From positions 496,001 to 560,000 of the forward strand of contig NZ_PYSY02000001.1 of the NCBI RefSeq assembly GCF_003049685.1: a stretch of 64,000 nt of DNA. Direction: 5' to 3'. The DNA is from Brucella pituitosa. Lineage in GTDB: Bacteria > Pseudomonadota > Alphaproteobacteria > Rhizobiales > Rhizobiaceae. A program made the translations under genes and the position numbers. Under the pieces are notes generated by a model. It saw only the letters and a list, made by a program, of their open reading frames with translations. It ran no database searches and was not told the DNA's origin. Below, piece after piece: positions 63,956 through 64,000 of the stretch (its first letter is position 1; each line of letters starts with the position of its first letter).

Positions 63956-64000
63956 GTGCGCATCCCGAAAAGTGTGAGATGATTTCGGGATAACACGCTA
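63956..64000. repeat. Bru-RS/RIME-like repeat, module A (second copy, runs to the window edge)
   Basis: GTGCGCATCCCGAAAAGTGT, then GAGATGATTTCGGGATAACA. Direct tandem to the previous copy and somewhat diverged. Confidence 0.85.

Noticed and set aside
22229-64000. The recurring palindromes as insertion sequences or CRISPR repeats
   Set aside because: They are about 50-105 bp, have no coding capacity, are scattered singly between genes and have no regular spacers.
1-64000. tRNA, rRNA, prophage, integrase, restriction or toxin-antitoxin genes
   Set aside because: Looked for along the window; no supporting gene or RNA structure found.

Overview
The window looks like chromosomal DNA of a Brucella/Ochrobactrum-type alphaproteobacterium (Rhizobiales, moderately high GC). 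Evidence: a bepR/bepDE efflux locus in the Brucella arrangement, gcrA, the long alphaproteobacterial Dcd, the argD-argF-hslO order, a SAM-II riboswitch before metZ, and at least twelve copies or half-copies of a roughly 105-bp palindromic intergenic repeat of the Bru-RS/RIME type. There is no rRNA, tRNA, CRISPR array, insertion sequence or prophage. Almost all of it is ordinary, densely packed chromosome; the unusual material sits between genes.

Layout. 1-5.8 kb: a catabolic cluster with a DapA-family aldolase (5' end outside the window), a GntR/FCD regulator and a complete ABC sugar-type importer. 5.8-8.6 kb: preT-preA, pyrimidine reduction, on the minus strand. 8.8-10.4 kb: an EamA exporter and a CoxG-like protein. 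10.5-14.9 kb: pgi, an AstE-like deacylase, a HAD phosphatase and an alpha/beta hydrolase. 15-16.7 kb: fadD. 17-22.2 kb: bepR diverging from bepD-bepE, with an AcrR-like operator between them. 22.2-24.3 kb: a gene-poor, AT-richer stretch with a newly seen 54-residue membrane protein and a periplasmic amino-acid binding protein. 24.3-29.4 kb: a membrane GT2 glycosyltransferase, PPK2, phoR and gcrA. 30-33.7 kb: argD-argF-hslO and apaG. 34-35.3 kb: metZ under a SAM-II riboswitch and terminator. 35.5-41.7 kb: dcd, a GlxA-type regulator, a small membrane protein, a CAP-domain protein, a MATE pump, pyrD and a DUF952 gene. 41.8-46.7 kb: a secreted coiled-coil protein, a large symporter-kinase-receiver hybrid and a convergent LuxR-type response regulator. 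47-51.3 kb: pip, mscL, an aminotransferase and hemA. 51.4-53.7 kb: a surface-sugar group (deacetylase, GT25, GT29-like). 54-56.5 kb: a DUF1127 protein, a small conserved protein, and a LysR regulator diverging from a CidA/LrgB pair. 56.7-56.8 kb: a small RNA with three hairpins that each display CCUCCUCCC. 57-59.5 kb: a VOC dioxygenase-hydrolase fusion facing a second VOC dioxygenase. 59.8-64 kb: an esterase lipoprotein, panC-panB, a TetR regulator and its upstream partner, ending in two tandem repeat copies.

The best non-coding signals are the triple-hairpin anti-Shine-Dalgarno RNA (56711-56816), the SAM-II attenuator (35217-35325), the AcrR-like operator (17741-17764), the structured argD leader (29867-30089), a GANTC cluster before gcrA, and palindromic repeats that supply the stop codons of three unrelated genes. 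I found no convincing wholly unknown multi-gene system. The most novel-looking proteins are the GT29-like enzyme, the dioxygenase-hydrolase fusion and the 54-residue membrane protein. All family assignments rest on motifs read by eye, not on database searches.
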